The notes: generated from the letters alone by a model not told the origin. DNA of 64,000 nt from Ruminococcus sp. (GCA_017961625.1 JAGCWY010000064.1:55883-119882), one strand, 5' to 3'; positions 24,871 to 33,337 are shown, counted from the stretch's first letter. Program-made: numbers and translations.

Positions 24871-25890
24871 ATGGCAAACACTGATATCGGAATCGACCTC
24901 GGTACTTCCAATATCGTCATGACTATGGGCGGTAAGGGTGTTGTACTGAGCGAGCCCTCTGTCATAGCATTCAATACACGAACAGAAAGAGTTCTTGCTG
25001 TAGGTAAGGAAGCCTACGAGATGATAGGCAGGAACCCTGATTATATCGCTGTAAGGCGCCCTATAAGCGAGGGCGTGATCTCTGACGACGACCTTACCCA
25101 CAGCATGATACGTGAGTTCATACTCAAGGTCACAGGCAGACAGCTCGTCAAGCCTCGTATAGTAATATGTATCCCTTCCTTTATCACAGATATAGAAAGT
25201 CGGGCAGTTGTTGAAGCCGCAAAGAGTGCAGGTTCTAGGCAGGTCTATCTCATTCAGGAGCCTATCGCAGCCATGATAGGCGCAGGCGTAAACATAACCA
25301 AGGCAAAGGGGCACATGATAGTGGATATAGGCGGCGGCACAACTGACGTTGCCATAGTTTCCATGAATGGCGTGGTAAGATCCCATACAGTCAAAGTGGC
25401 AGGAAACGCCATAGACCGCTCAATAATAAAGTATATGCAAAATAAGTACAAGCTCCTTATCGGTGAGAGGACTGCCGAAAAGGTAAAAATAGAGCTGTGT
25501 AACCTCTACGACCCAAGCGACGAGGTTACATATATTGTCAAGGGAAGAAGTCTCCTTAAGGGCCTGCCTGCACAGGTGCTTCTCAGCGAAACAGAACTGT
25601 TTGAAGCTATCGAGGATGATACATTCGCTATAATGGAAGCTATCCGCAAGGTACTTGAGGAAGCTCCGCCCGAGCTAGTAGGAGATATCTACGATAACGG
25701 ACTGCTTCTCACAGGTGGAGGAGCGCTTCTCGGCGGACTTACTCAACTCATCAAGCGGACCCTCGGCATAAATTGCAATATTGCCAAGGACTCCATAAAC
25801 TGCGTAGCCAAGGGCACGGGTATGGCATTTGGAAAGATGACTACCCTACTGGACGGTTTCGAAGCTGCAACAGTATACAAATACAGATAA
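24871..25890 (+). CDS. MreB/Mbl-family bacterial actin
   Basis: A 339-residue actin-like ATPase with MreB signatures: GIDLGTSNIVM (phosphate 1), IRRP-like AVRRPISEGVISD, PSFITDIESRAV, QEPIAAMIGAG, IVDIGGGTTDVAIV (phosphate 2) and LTGGGALLGGL (adenosine). MreB-type filaments guide lateral cell-wall synthesis. No mreC or mreD follows, and the gene sits alone 15 nt after recD2, so it is probably a stand-alone Mbl- or MreBH-type paralogue rather than the main mreB locus. Confidence 0.92.
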   Translation: MANTDIGIDLGTSNIVMTMGGKGVVLSEPSVIAFNTRTERVLAVGKEAYEMIGRNPDYIAVRRPISEGVISDDDLTHSMIREFILKVTGRQLVKPRIVICIPSFITDIESRAVVEAAKSAGSRQVYLIQEPIAAMIGAGVNITKAKGHMIVDIGGGTTDVAIVSMNGVVRSHTVKVAGNAIDRSIIKYMQNKYKLLIGERTAEKVKIELCNLYDPSDEVTYIVKGRSLLKGLPAQVLLSETELFEAIEDDTFAIMEAIRKVLEEAPPELVGDIYDNGLLLTGGGALLGGLTQLIKRTLGINCNIAKDSINCVAKGTGMAFGKMTTLLDGFEAATVYKYR

Positions 25891-25896
25891 ACAAAC

Positions 25897-25930
25897 ATGG
25901 GCGCACACTGTGCGCCCATACTATTTTCTT
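25897..25930 (+). terminator. Terminator of the recD2-mreB-like unit
   Basis: ATGGGCGCACA / TGTGCGCCCAT near-perfect palindrome (25897-25919), followed by ACTATTTTCTT. Confidence 0.8.
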
Positions 25931-25955
25931 ATAATCACTTTCTTGCATATGCATA

Positions 25956-25980
25956 GCAAAAGGGCAGATTTTCCGCCCTT
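25956..25980 (-). terminator. Terminator of the Mrp-type ATPase gene
   Basis: On the minus strand AAGGGC / GCCCTT with a 9-nt loop, followed by UUUUGC, 12 nt after the stop codon. Confidence 0.75.
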
Positions 25981-25992
25981 ACTGATTAATAA

Positions 25993-26823
25993 TCACTTTT
26001 CAAGTGAAACTATCTTCTCAGCAGCCTCTGTGAGCCACTCACCCTCAAAAAGCTCAATTGTACCCTGATCGCAGAGTTTTGCAAGCTGAGGATCAATTGG
26101 AAGCTTTGCAAGCACTGGTATATCATACTGAGCAGCTATCTCCTCAATATGGCTCTCACCGTAGATACTATGACGCTTACCGCAGTCCGGACATTCAAAA
26201 TAGCTCATATTCTCAATTATACCGAGTATGGGTATATTCATGAGCTTAGCCATTTTAACCGCCTTTTCCACTATCATAGAAACAAGCTCCTGAGGAGAAG
26301 TTACAATAACTATACCGTCAACCGGTAGTGACTGAAATACAGTCAGCGGAACGTCCCCTGTTCCGGGAGGCATATCAACTACGAGACAGTCTATATCCTT
26401 CCATATAACGTCAGTCCAGAACTGCTTTACGACACCTGCGATAACAGGACCTCTCCATACAACAGGGTCGGACTCGTTTTCAAGAAGGAGATTTATGGAC
26501 ATTATATCAAGTCCCATTTTGGTCTTTGCAGGAATAATTCCGAACTCGCAGGCATCAGCCTTCTGATGTATACCGAAAGCCTTTGGTATAGAGGGACCTG
26601 TAATATCAGCATCCATGATCCCCACATTCTTGCCAAGTCTCTGCATTGAAACAGCAAGCAGTGAAGATACCAGTGTCTTGCCGACACCGCCCTTTCCGCT
26701 GACAACTCCTACAACCTTGCTGATATTACTCATGGCATTTGGCTTTTCAAGCAGACTCTGGGGCTCTGTTCTACTGCCGCAGTCGCTTCCGCAGCTTGAG
26801 CAGTCGTGTGTACATTCGCTCAT
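25993..26823 (-). CDS. Mrp/NBP35 (ApbC)-family P-loop ATPase
   Basis: A 276-residue protein with a deviant Walker A motif (SGKGGVGKTLV), DADITGPSIP, and DMPPGTGDVPLT. A Cys pair (YFECPDC) near residue 225 could hold a bridging Fe-S cluster between subunits. The N-terminus is Cys-rich (ECTHDCSSCGSDCGSR), as in NBP35-type proteins. These ATPases are Fe-S cluster carriers or scaffolds. The ATG at 26823 lies after AAGGAG. It is transcribed divergently from the riboflavin operon. Confidence 0.9.
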   Translation of the reverse strand: MSECTHDCSSCGSDCGSRTEPQSLLEKPNAMSNISKVVGVVSGKGGVGKTLVSSLLAVSMQRLGKNVGIMDADITGPSIPKAFGIHQKADACEFGIIPAKTKMGLDIMSINLLLENESDPVVWRGPVIAGVVKQFWTDVIWKDIDCLVVDMPPGTGDVPLTVFQSLPVDGIVIVTSPQELVSMIVEKAVKMAKLMNIPILGIIENMSYFECPDCGKRHSIYGESHIEEIAAQYDIPVLAKLPIDPQLAKLCDQGTIELFEGEWLTEAAEKIVSLEK

Positions 26824-26854
26824 TAAAAAACACTCCTTATGATGTAATGAGAAT

Positions 26855-26883
26855 ATTATACCACACAATTCAGAAAATAGCAA
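26855..26883 (-). promoter_or_regulatory. Promoter of the Mrp-type gene
   Basis: On the minus strand TTGCTA (26878-26883), a 17-bp spacer and TATAAT (26855-26860), 32 bp before the start codon. Confidence 0.7.
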
Positions 26884-26890
26884 TAGGATA

Positions 26891-26919
26891 TTGACAAATG
26901 TATAACACAGTGATATAAT
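26891..26919 (+). promoter_or_regulatory. Consensus promoter of the riboflavin operon
   Basis: TTGACA (26891-26896), a 17-bp spacer and TATAAT (26914-26919). It is back-to-back with the Mrp promoter and about 100 bp upstream of the FMN aptamer. Confidence 0.85.
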
Positions 26920-26927
26920 ATTAATGC

Positions 26928-27016
26928 GTAATTCATAATGCGTAATTAAGTTTCATGAATTTTTTCAAATATATCCGCGAAAGGATACAATAATTACGAA
27001 TTTCTAATTATGAATT
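26928..27016. repeat. AT-rich inverted-repeat element between promoter and riboswitch
   Basis: GCGTAATTCATAATGCGTAA at the left is answered by AATTACGAATTTCTAATTATGAATT at the right (26995-27016). The ends form long A/T stems around a 40-nt centre. This looks like a miniature palindromic intergenic repeat. It would be transcribed as part of the riboflavin leader. No transposase remnant is seen. Confidence 0.5.
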
Positions 27017-27020
27017 GAAA

Positions 27021-27135
27021 TTGTCTTCGGGGTTATGTGCAAGTCATAACCGGCAGTTATAGCCTGCGAGCCTTATGGCTGATTCGGTGAGATTCCGAAG
27101 CCGACGGTAAAGTCCGGATGAAAGAAGATAAACCG
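27021..27135 (+). promoter_or_regulatory. FMN riboswitch (RFN element)
   Basis: The conserved RFN blocks appear in order: TCTTCGGGG, ACCGGCAGTTATAG, CCTGCGAGCC, TGATTCGGTGAGATTCC, AAGCCGACGGTA, AGTCCGGATG and AAAGAAGATAA. The TCTTC and GAAGA ends close the P1 stem. The aptamer binds FMN and switches off the riboflavin operon, here by letting the terminator at 27163-27187 form. It lies 137 bp upstream of ribD. Confidence 0.95.
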
Positions 27136-27162
27136 CACTCCAATGTGCAGTATACGACTTCA

Positions 27163-27187
27163 AGCCCCAAAGTAATGGGGCTTTTTC
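27163..27187 (+). terminator. Riboswitch-controlled terminator
   Basis: AGCCCCA (27163-27169) / TGGGGCT (27176-27182) followed by TTTTT. It directly follows the FMN aptamer and is the expression platform. Confidence 0.9.
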
Positions 27188-27271
27188 TATTTTCAGGAGA
27201 ATAATGTCCTTAATTACATTTTTCACTAATCAATATACACTAAATACTATTCACTAATATCAGGAGGAACT

Positions 27272-28381
27272 ATGTCTCACGAAGAATTTATGCACGCAGC
27301 ACTTTTACTCGCCCGCAGGGGTATGGGCTTCACATCCCCCAATCCGATGGTCGGAGCTGTTATCGTCAAAAAAGGCGAAATAATTGGCAGTGGCTATCAC
27401 AAACGCTATGGTGATCTCCACGCTGAGCGCTGCGCATTTGCTGACTGTGAAGCAAAGGGGATAGACTGCAAGGGCGCAGATATGTATGTAACTCTCGAGC
27501 CCTGCTGCCACCACGGCAAGCAACCCCCCTGCACGGATGCTGTCATAGCTCACGGCATAAAAAGAGTGTTCATCGGCTCCTCCGATCCGAACCCCCTTGT
27601 TGCAGGCAAGGGCACACAAATACTCCGCGACAATGGAATAGAAGTGACAGAAGGCATCCTCAAAGAAGAATGCGACGCTCTGAATGAGATATTCTTCCAT
27701 TATATTACAACAGGTCTGCCATTTGTGACAATGAAGTACGCGATGACACTTGACGGAAAGATAGCCTGCTATACAGGAGAGTCAAAATGGATAACCGGCG
27801 AAGCCGCAAGAGCACATGTACAGCATGAAAGGCTTCATCACAGTGCAGTAATGGTAGGTGTGGGAACAGTCCTCGCCGACAATCCCCTGCTCACTTGCCG
27901 CCTTGACAACAGCCGTGATCCAATACGTATAATATGCGACAGTAAACTCAGAACTCCCCTTGACTGTAATATCATCAAGACTGCCAGGGAGGTTCCAACG
28001 ATTATAGCTACAATATCAGAGGATAAAGAAGTAACAGCACGCTATGAAGAGGCAGGCTGTCGTATAATCAAAACTGCTGCGAAGGATAACCACGTAGACC
28101 TGATGGAACTTATGAAACAGCTTGGCAGCGAAAGACTTGACAGCGTACTTCTTGAAGGCGGCGGCGAAATGAACTGGTCTGCTTTAAATGCAGGTATAGT
28201 TACAAAGATACAGGCATACATAGCGCCAAAACTTTTCGGTGGCAGAGGCAGTTCACCTGTATCAGGAACAGGCGTACCGCTACCTGATGATGCATTTATG
28301 CTTGAAAAATGCAGTATAATCAATATCGGAGAGGATATACTCATAGAAAGCAGGGTGAAAAATGTTTACGGGAATAATTGA
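27272..28381 (+). CDS. ribD: Bifunctional riboflavin biosynthesis deaminase/reductase
   Basis: A 369-residue RibD. Residues 1-145 form a zinc-dependent deaminase (LHAERCAFADC, then TLEPCCHHGKQPPC) that deaminates the pyrimidine product of GTP cyclohydrolase II. Residues about 150-369 form the NADPH reductase (FVTMKYAMTLDGKIA, VGVGTVLADNP, LLEGGGEMNWSAL). It is the first gene after the FMN riboswitch, starts after AGGAGG, and its end overlaps ribE by 20 nt. Confidence 0.96.
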   Translation: MSHEEFMHAALLLARRGMGFTSPNPMVGAVIVKKGEIIGSGYHKRYGDLHAERCAFADCEAKGIDCKGADMYVTLEPCCHHGKQPPCTDAVIAHGIKRVFIGSSDPNPLVAGKGTQILRDNGIEVTEGILKEECDALNEIFFHYITTGLPFVTMKYAMTLDGKIACYTGESKWITGEAARAHVQHERLHHSAVMVGVGTVLADNPLLTCRLDNSRDPIRIICDSKLRTPLDCNIIKTAREVPTIIATISEDKEVTARYEEAGCRIIKTAAKDNHVDLMELMKQLGSERLDSVLLEGGGEMNWSALNAGIVTKIQAYIAPKLFGGRGSSPVSGTGVPLPDDAFMLEKCSIINIGEDILIESRVKNVYGNN

Positions 28382-29006
28382 AGAAGTAGGGACCGTAAAA
28401 ACAGTAAAGCGCTCCAGCAATTCCTCCTTCATTGAAATACAAGCTGAAAAGGTCCTTGAAGACGTCAGTATCGGAGACAGTATAGCCGTAAACGGCGTAT
28501 GTCTTACAGTAACTCATTTTAGCAGTGGAGTTTTCCAAGCAGACGTTATGAACGAAACTCTCAGCCGTTCATCACTTGGCAGCCTTGCTTCCGGAAGTCC
28601 TGTGAATCTTGAACGCGCGATGGCCGCAAACGGACGCTTCGGCGGACATATAGTCTCAGGGCACATCGACGGTACTGGCATAGTCACCGACGTCAGAAAC
28701 GACGGAATAGCCGTATGGTACACAATAAGCGCTATTCCTGGGATACTTAGATATATAGTTGAAAAGGGCTCCATAGCTATAGACGGCATAAGCCTTACCG
28801 TTGCAAAAGTGACGGATACCTCCTTCAGTGTTTCCATAATCCCCCATACAGCGTCACAGACCACTCTCGCCACGAAAAAGAAGGGTGACACTGTGAACCT
28901 TGAAAACGATATCATAGGCAAGTACGTTGAAAAGCTTATGAAGCCTGCAGAAAATACCGAAAAAAGCGGCATAACAATGGAATTTCTTACAAAAAACGGT
29001 TTTTAA
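28362..29006 (+). CDS. ribE: Riboflavin synthase alpha chain
   Basis: A 214-residue protein with the duplicated lumazine-binding barrel. Repeat 1 begins MFTGIIEEVGTV and includes SIAVNGVCLTV; repeat 2 includes GHIVSGHIDGTG and SIAIDGISLTV. It converts two 6,7-dimethyl-8-ribityllumazine to riboflavin and a pyrimidine. It overlaps ribD by 20 nt; translational coupling likely compensates for the weak ribosome binding site. Confidence 0.95.
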   Translation: MFTGIIEEVGTVKTVKRSSNSSFIEIQAEKVLEDVSIGDSIAVNGVCLTVTHFSSGVFQADVMNETLSRSSLGSLASGSPVNLERAMAANGRFGGHIVSGHIDGTGIVTDVRNDGIAVWYTISAIPGILRYIVEKGSIAIDGISLTVAKVTDTSFSVSIIPHTASQTTLATKKKGDTVNLENDIIGKYVEKLMKPAENTEKSGITMEFLTKNGF

Positions 29007-29018
29007 AGGAGAAATAAT

Positions 29019-29954
29019 ATGAATTTTTTAAAAACGGCTGTTCTGATCTCCCTTTTATTTTCAGCGACACTGACAGGCTGTAAAAGCGACAGTGGAGTCA
29101 ATGCCAATGCCAAATACAACTCTGAAGGTAAGAAAACAGAAACAGGCGACCACAAAGTCGATCCTGACTCTCTCGGCATAGACCTCGATGCAGCAAAAAA
29201 GGACTACCAGACAGACCTTTTTACTCAGATGGACTTCGTATTCGATACCGACCAGAGCGTTTCGGAAGTAGGTGTTGAAATAAACACCGGAAATATAACC
29301 ATAGCCTACTCCGGAGACAACAAGACCGGTCTTTCTCTGGAGTATACCGTTTACGCTGACACAGATGAGGTCTGTCAGGAGGTAAAGAGCCACTTGAATG
29401 CAACTGCTGAAACAAACGGCAGCAGGCTTGATCTAAAGCTCATCGAGGACAAGACAGGTGAGAATATCGACAGCTGGCTCAAAAAGAATATCCCTGACTG
29501 CCGCGTGGAATGTGATCTTTATATTACTGTTCCGAAATTCGTAAAGAGTTTCAATGCAAAAGAAACTGTGGGAAATATCTCATTCGGTGAACTGAGCGGT
29601 AAATTCAGCGCCGATGTGAACGTCGGTAATATATGCTGTAACGGCACCGGATTCACTGAGTCTTCGGAACTGAAATGCATTGTAGGCAATATCGACCTGA
29701 TGGACTGCACCTACAAGGCTGACACAGATATATCCGCAGATACAGGCAACATCTCATTCGGACTGCCGACAAGCGGTTCCGGTGGTGCAAAGCTCAAAGT
29801 CGCTGCCGATACCGGAAACATTATGATAAAGGGAAATGGCAGCTACTATGTCTCAGACGAAAAGAAAAAGGGTACTTCACACAGCATGACCATAAGCGTC
29901 GAAGACTGTACTGCGGCTCTGTCCGTTAAAAGCGGCGAAATAACCAAAGAGTAA
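29019..29954 (+). CDS. DUF4097-like beta-repeat lipoprotein embedded in the riboflavin operon
   Basis: A 311-residue lipoprotein (lipobox TLTGC). Its second half is built from short repeats containing TGNI or VGNI (NTGNITIAY, VGNISFGEL, VGNICCNG, VGNIDLMDC, TGNISFGLP, TGNIMIKG). This is the pattern of DUF4097-type right-handed beta-helix adhesins. Such domains are widespread and have no known enzymatic role. It has a strong ribosome binding site (AAAGGAG) and lies 12 nt after ribE and 11 nt before ribBA, so it is clearly cotranscribed. No flavin-binding or transferase motif is visible. Confidence 0.8.
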   Translation: MNFLKTAVLISLLFSATLTGCKSDSGVNANAKYNSEGKKTETGDHKVDPDSLGIDLDAAKKDYQTDLFTQMDFVFDTDQSVSEVGVEINTGNITIAYSGDNKTGLSLEYTVYADTDEVCQEVKSHLNATAETNGSRLDLKLIEDKTGENIDSWLKKNIPDCRVECDLYITVPKFVKSFNAKETVGNISFGELSGKFSADVNVGNICCNGTGFTESSELKCIVGNIDLMDCTYKADTDISADTGNISFGLPTSGSGGAKLKVAADTGNIMIKGNGSYYVSDEKKKGTSHSMTISVEDCTAALSVKSGEITKE

Positions 29955-29965
29955 GGAGTAATTCT

Positions 29966-31165
29966 ATGTTCCGCTACAACACTGTTGAGGAAGCCTGCGA
30001 GGCTCTACGAAACGGCAAGATTATCCTCGTTACAGATGACGAGGACAGAGAAAACGAAGGCGACATGATATGCGCCGCACAGTTTGCAACAACAGAAAAC
30101 GTAAACTTCATGGCCGCTCACGCAAAGGGGCTTATATGTATGCCCATGAGCGCCAAGCTTTGCGACAGGCTTCATTTGCCACAAATGGTGGACTACAACA
30201 CCGATAACCACTGCACAGCCTTTACGGTATCCATAGATCATGTGAATACCACTACGGGTATTTCTGCAGAGGAAAGAGGCTATACAGCCCGCATGTGCGT
30301 ATCTCCCAATTCAAAGCCGGAGGACTTCCGGCGACCGGGACATAATTTTCCTCTTACCGCAAAGAAGAACGGTGTTCTCGAACGTGAGGGACATACGGAA
30401 GCTACAGTTGATCTCATGCGTATCGCCGGTCTTGAGGAATGCGGTCTATGCTGTGAGATAATGCGTGACGACGGCACCATGATGAGAACTGAAGAGCTCC
30501 AGAAAAAAGCCGCAGAATGGGGCATGAAGTTCATAACCATAAAGGCGCTCAAAGAGTACAGGAAGGTACACGATTTACTAGTAGAGTGCGTTGCGAATAC
30601 AAAGCTCCCCACAAAATACGGTGAGTTCCGTGCTCTCGGATATGTCAACAAGCTCAACGGAGAGCACCACGTTGCTCTTGTGAAGGGCGATATAGGTGAC
30701 GGACAGGATATACTCTGTCGTGTACACTCAGAGTGTCTTACCGGCGACGCCTTCGGCTCGCTTAAATGCGACTGTGGACAGCAGTTTGCTGCGGCTATGT
30801 CTCAGATAGAAAAGGAGGGGCGTGGAATACTCCTCTACATGAGACAGGAGGGACGAGGCATAGGACTTATCAATAAGCTCCGCGCCTACGAATTGCAGGA
30901 CAAGGGAATGGATACACTTGAAGCGAATCTTGCACTGGGCTTCCCGGGAGATATGCGCGAATACTACATCGGAGCGCAGATACTTCGCGATCTCGGTTGC
31001 AAAACACTGAGACTGCTGACCAACAATCCTGATAAGGTATACGGACTCAGTGGCTTCGGACTGGAAATAAAGGAGCGTGTGCCAATACAGGTTGACGCTA
31101 CCGCCTACGACCTGTTCTATCTTAAGACAAAGCGCGACAAGATGGGACATATTCTTAATTATTGA
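29966..31165 (+). CDS. ribBA: Bifunctional DHBP synthase / GTP cyclohydrolase II
   Basis: A 399-residue fusion. Residues 1-200 are 3,4-dihydroxy-2-butanone 4-phosphate synthase (DDEDRENEGDMI, HTEATVDLMRIAG). Residues 205-399 are GTP cyclohydrolase II with its zinc cysteines (VHSECLTGDAFGSLKCDCGQQ) and the RQEGRGIGLINKL motif. It feeds both branches of riboflavin synthesis. Ribosome binding site AAGGAG. Confidence 0.96.
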   Translation: MFRYNTVEEACEALRNGKIILVTDDEDRENEGDMICAAQFATTENVNFMAAHAKGLICMPMSAKLCDRLHLPQMVDYNTDNHCTAFTVSIDHVNTTTGISAEERGYTARMCVSPNSKPEDFRRPGHNFPLTAKKNGVLEREGHTEATVDLMRIAGLEECGLCCEIMRDDGTMMRTEELQKKAAEWGMKFITIKALKEYRKVHDLLVECVANTKLPTKYGEFRALGYVNKLNGEHHVALVKGDIGDGQDILCRVHSECLTGDAFGSLKCDCGQQFAAAMSQIEKEGRGILLYMRQEGRGIGLINKLRAYELQDKGMDTLEANLALGFPGDMREYYIGAQILRDLGCKTLRLLTNNPDKVYGLSGFGLEIKERVPIQVDATAYDLFYLKTKRDKMGHILNY

Positions 31166-31175
31166 GGTGTTTATT

Positions 31176-31643
31176 ATGAGTACTTTTTTCACAGTCGTTC
31201 TTATCATTCTTTGCACAGCTGCTCTTGTATATGATATATGTTGTTTCATTTCATGGTCAAGAGCAAAGGAAAAGTCGTTCATAAGTAATATTTGGGCGCT
31301 CACTGTTATTCTTATTCTTGCTGCCTGTGGTTTGTTTGTAAAAAACACCGTCCATTCCATTCTACTGATATCACTTGCGGTACTTATTATCCCCTTCGAT
31401 ATCACCTGCCTTTCACCAGAAGGGATCAGGACTGCTATTTTTGCAAACAAGGGCATTTCTCCCGTGAAAAACCTGAGCTATGAATACGGCAAGGGGCTGT
31501 TCGGAATAGAAAAGCTCGACCTTTTCATAAACGATAAAAAGTTCGCAAAGGGCTTCAATCTTGGCATAAAGAAGATGAAGACAGTAAAAATGCTTGCAGA
31601 CTGGTACGGCAAGCACGGCTACGAAAATCCTCTTACAAAATAA
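31176..31643 (+). CDS. Small membrane protein in the riboflavin operon, unknown function
   Basis: A 155-residue protein with about three hydrophobic segments in the first 85 residues (FTVVLIILCTAALVYDICC, IWALTVILILAACGLFV, ILLISLAVLIIPF) and a basic cytoplasmic tail of about 70 residues (LDLFINDKKFAKGFNLG). The ATG at 31176 follows TGAGGTG. It sits 10 nt after ribBA and 12 nt before a second membrane protein of similar plan. No transporter family was recognised; it is not RibU- or ImpX-like. Confidence 0.78.
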   Translation: MSTFFTVVLIILCTAALVYDICCFISWSRAKEKSFISNIWALTVILILAACGLFVKNTVHSILLISLAVLIIPFDITCLSPEGIRTAIFANKGISPVKNLSYEYGKGLFGIEKLDLFINDKKFAKGFNLGIKKMKTVKMLADWYGKHGYENPLTK

Positions 31644-31655
31644 AGGAGCTGCATA

Positions 31656-32180
31656 ATGACTGCATCGAGGATAATCTCAATAGTTATACTGTGTTTTGTG
31701 AGCACAGTATTCGTTTTCGGCATCATAGGCTATTTTATATTCAGAAGCCGCGTAAAAACTAAAAAAACAGCCGTAAAGCTCAAGAGACAGCTCAAAAAGA
31801 ATGTTGTATGGTGGAGCTGCTGCTGGGTTGCATGGCTGCTCATCGGTTTCATGTACTGGAATGCTGCAAGAATAGAGCATAATTCTGAAAAGCTCGTAAA
31901 CTTCAGTCTGATGTTCATTGCTGGAGTGCTTATCACAATACTCCTGCTGCTGGATTTCTTCATAGGCAAATTTGCCTACATAACCTCACAGAGAGTGTAT
32001 TTCCCTGATAATTTCGGTCTTGCAAGGAATAAAAAGAACGTCATGTACAAGTTCAACGGAAACACTCTACAGCTCTGGTTCAACAACGGCATAATGCCTA
32101 AAGAATTCTCAGTTCTGGAAAAGGAAGAGGAGCTCAGGAAGCTGCTCAAGGACAACTACAAACTCAACAAGACAGTATAA
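31656..32180 (+). CDS. Second small membrane protein in the riboflavin operon, unknown function
   Basis: A 174-residue protein with a hydrophobic segment at each end of the first 110 residues (IISIVILCFVSTVFVFGIIG; MFIAGVLITILLLLDFFIG), another between them (VWWSCCWVAWLLIGFMYW), and a soluble tail (GNTLQLWFNNGIMPKEFSVL). The plan of three membrane spans plus a 60-70 residue tail matches the preceding gene; distant paralogy is possible. It lies between ribBA and ribH with a good AAAGGAG site. Confidence 0.78.
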   Translation: MTASRIISIVILCFVSTVFVFGIIGYFIFRSRVKTKKTAVKLKRQLKKNVVWWSCCWVAWLLIGFMYWNAARIEHNSEKLVNFSLMFIAGVLITILLLLDFFIGKFAYITSQRVYFPDNFGLARNKKNVMYKFNGNTLQLWFNNGIMPKEFSVLEKEEELRKLLKDNYKLNKTV

Positions 32181-32203
32181 ATTCACAGAAAGGAAGAATA
32201 ACA

Positions 32204-32671
32204 ATGAAAACTTATGAAGGAAAACTCGTTTCAAAGGATATAAGAATAGGTATCGTCGTTGCACGTTTCAACGAATTCATCACCTCAAAGCTCCTCGGAG
32301 GAGCTGTTGATGTGCTCAAGCGTCACGACGTAAGCGAGGGCGCAATTGATATTGCATGGGTACCCGGTGCCTTCGAGATCCCTCTCATAGCTTCAAAAAT
32401 GGCTAATTCAGGCAAGTATGACGCCGTTATATGCCTAGGTGCTATAATAAGAGGAAGCACCTCCCATTACGACCTCGTCTGCAATGAGGCTGCAAAGGGC
32501 ATAGCTCAGGTATCACTCCAGACAGGCATACCGGTGATGTTCGGCGTCATCACTACAGAAAATATAGAGCAGGCTATTGAACGTGCAGGTTCAAAGGCTG
32601 GAAACAAAGGCAGCGAATGTGCTGAGGGAGCAATTGAGATGATAAATCTCATAAGAGAGATAGAAGCTTGA
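32204..32671 (+). CDS. ribH: 6,7-dimethyl-8-ribityllumazine synthase
   Basis: A 155-residue lumazine synthase with VVARFNEFITSKLLGGA, WVPGAFEIPL, CLGAIIRGSTSHYDLV and FGVITTENIEQA. It condenses 5-amino-6-ribitylaminouracil with dihydroxybutanone phosphate. It overlaps the next gene: its TGA shares a base with the ATG of the HAD phosphatase. Confidence 0.96.
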   Translation: MKTYEGKLVSKDIRIGIVVARFNEFITSKLLGGAVDVLKRHDVSEGAIDIAWVPGAFEIPLIASKMANSGKYDAVICLGAIIRGSTSHYDLVCNEAAKGIAQVSLQTGIPVMFGVITTENIEQAIERAGSKAGNKGSECAEGAIEMINLIREIEA

Positions 32672-33327
32672 TGCCAAACCTTATTTTCGACTACGACGGC
32701 ACGATTCACAACTCCATGCTCACATACGCTCCAGCCTTCCGTGGCACTATGAAGTGGCTCTCAGATAACGGATATATCGCCGAAAAGGAATATACTGACG
32801 ACGAGATAAGCTGTTGGCTGGGCTTCAATTCCACCGATATGTGGAACAGCTTCCACCCCGAGCTTGATCCAGAAATAAGGGAGAAAGCCCGTCTTATGCT
32901 GGGAAAGGACATGGCTGAGCGCATCGACCGCGGTGAGGGGGCCCTTTACGACGGAGCTGAGGAAATGCTGTCAGAGCTGAAAAAGCGCGACTACAAGCTG
33001 ATATTTCTCAGCAACTGCCGCTTTCACTACCTTGAACGCCATAAACGAGTGTTCAGACTCGAACGTTTTTTCGACTGTTTCTATTGCTGTGAGGCTTATA
33101 ATTTTATACCCAAGTATGAGATATTCAAAAGGATAGCTCCTGCTCATAGTGGAGGCTTCATAGTCATAGGCGACCGTTTCCATGATATAGAGACCGCCGT
33201 AAGGAACGGACTACCGTCCATAGGATGCAGCTACGGCTTCGGCTCCCGTGAGGAGCTGTCCGCTGCGGATATCATAGTTGACAGTATAGCCGATATACCT
33301 TACGCGGCTGACAAGCTTTCACAATGA
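32671..33327 (+). CDS. HAD-family phosphatase, candidate riboflavin-pathway phosphatase
   Basis: A 218-residue HAD hydrolase. Motif I is FDYDGTIHNS, motif II LIFLSNCR, and motif IV VIGDRFHDIETAVRNG. The helical cap of the beta-phosphoglucomutase type lies between motifs I and II. The start codon overlaps the ribH stop (TGATG), and the product would be made with lumazine synthase. The dephosphorylation of 5-amino-6-(5-phosphoribitylamino)uracil is catalysed by assorted HAD enzymes in other bacteria (for example YigB, YcsE). This gene is therefore a good candidate for that step. The link is inferred from position, not from specific residues. Confidence 0.88.
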   Translation: MPNLIFDYDGTIHNSMLTYAPAFRGTMKWLSDNGYIAEKEYTDDEISCWLGFNSTDMWNSFHPELDPEIREKARLMLGKDMAERIDRGEGALYDGAEEMLSELKKRDYKLIFLSNCRFHYLERHKRVFRLERFFDCFYCCEAYNFIPKYEIFKRIAPAHSGGFIVIGDRFHDIETAVRNGLPSIGCSYGFGSREELSAADIIVDSIADIPYAADKLSQ

Positions 33328-33337
33328 AAGGAAGGGG

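Noticed and set aside
31077..31175. Longer N-terminus for the first membrane protein after ribBA
   Set aside because: It would overlap the ribBA coding sequence in another frame; the ATG at 31176 has a ribosome binding site and begins a membrane span.
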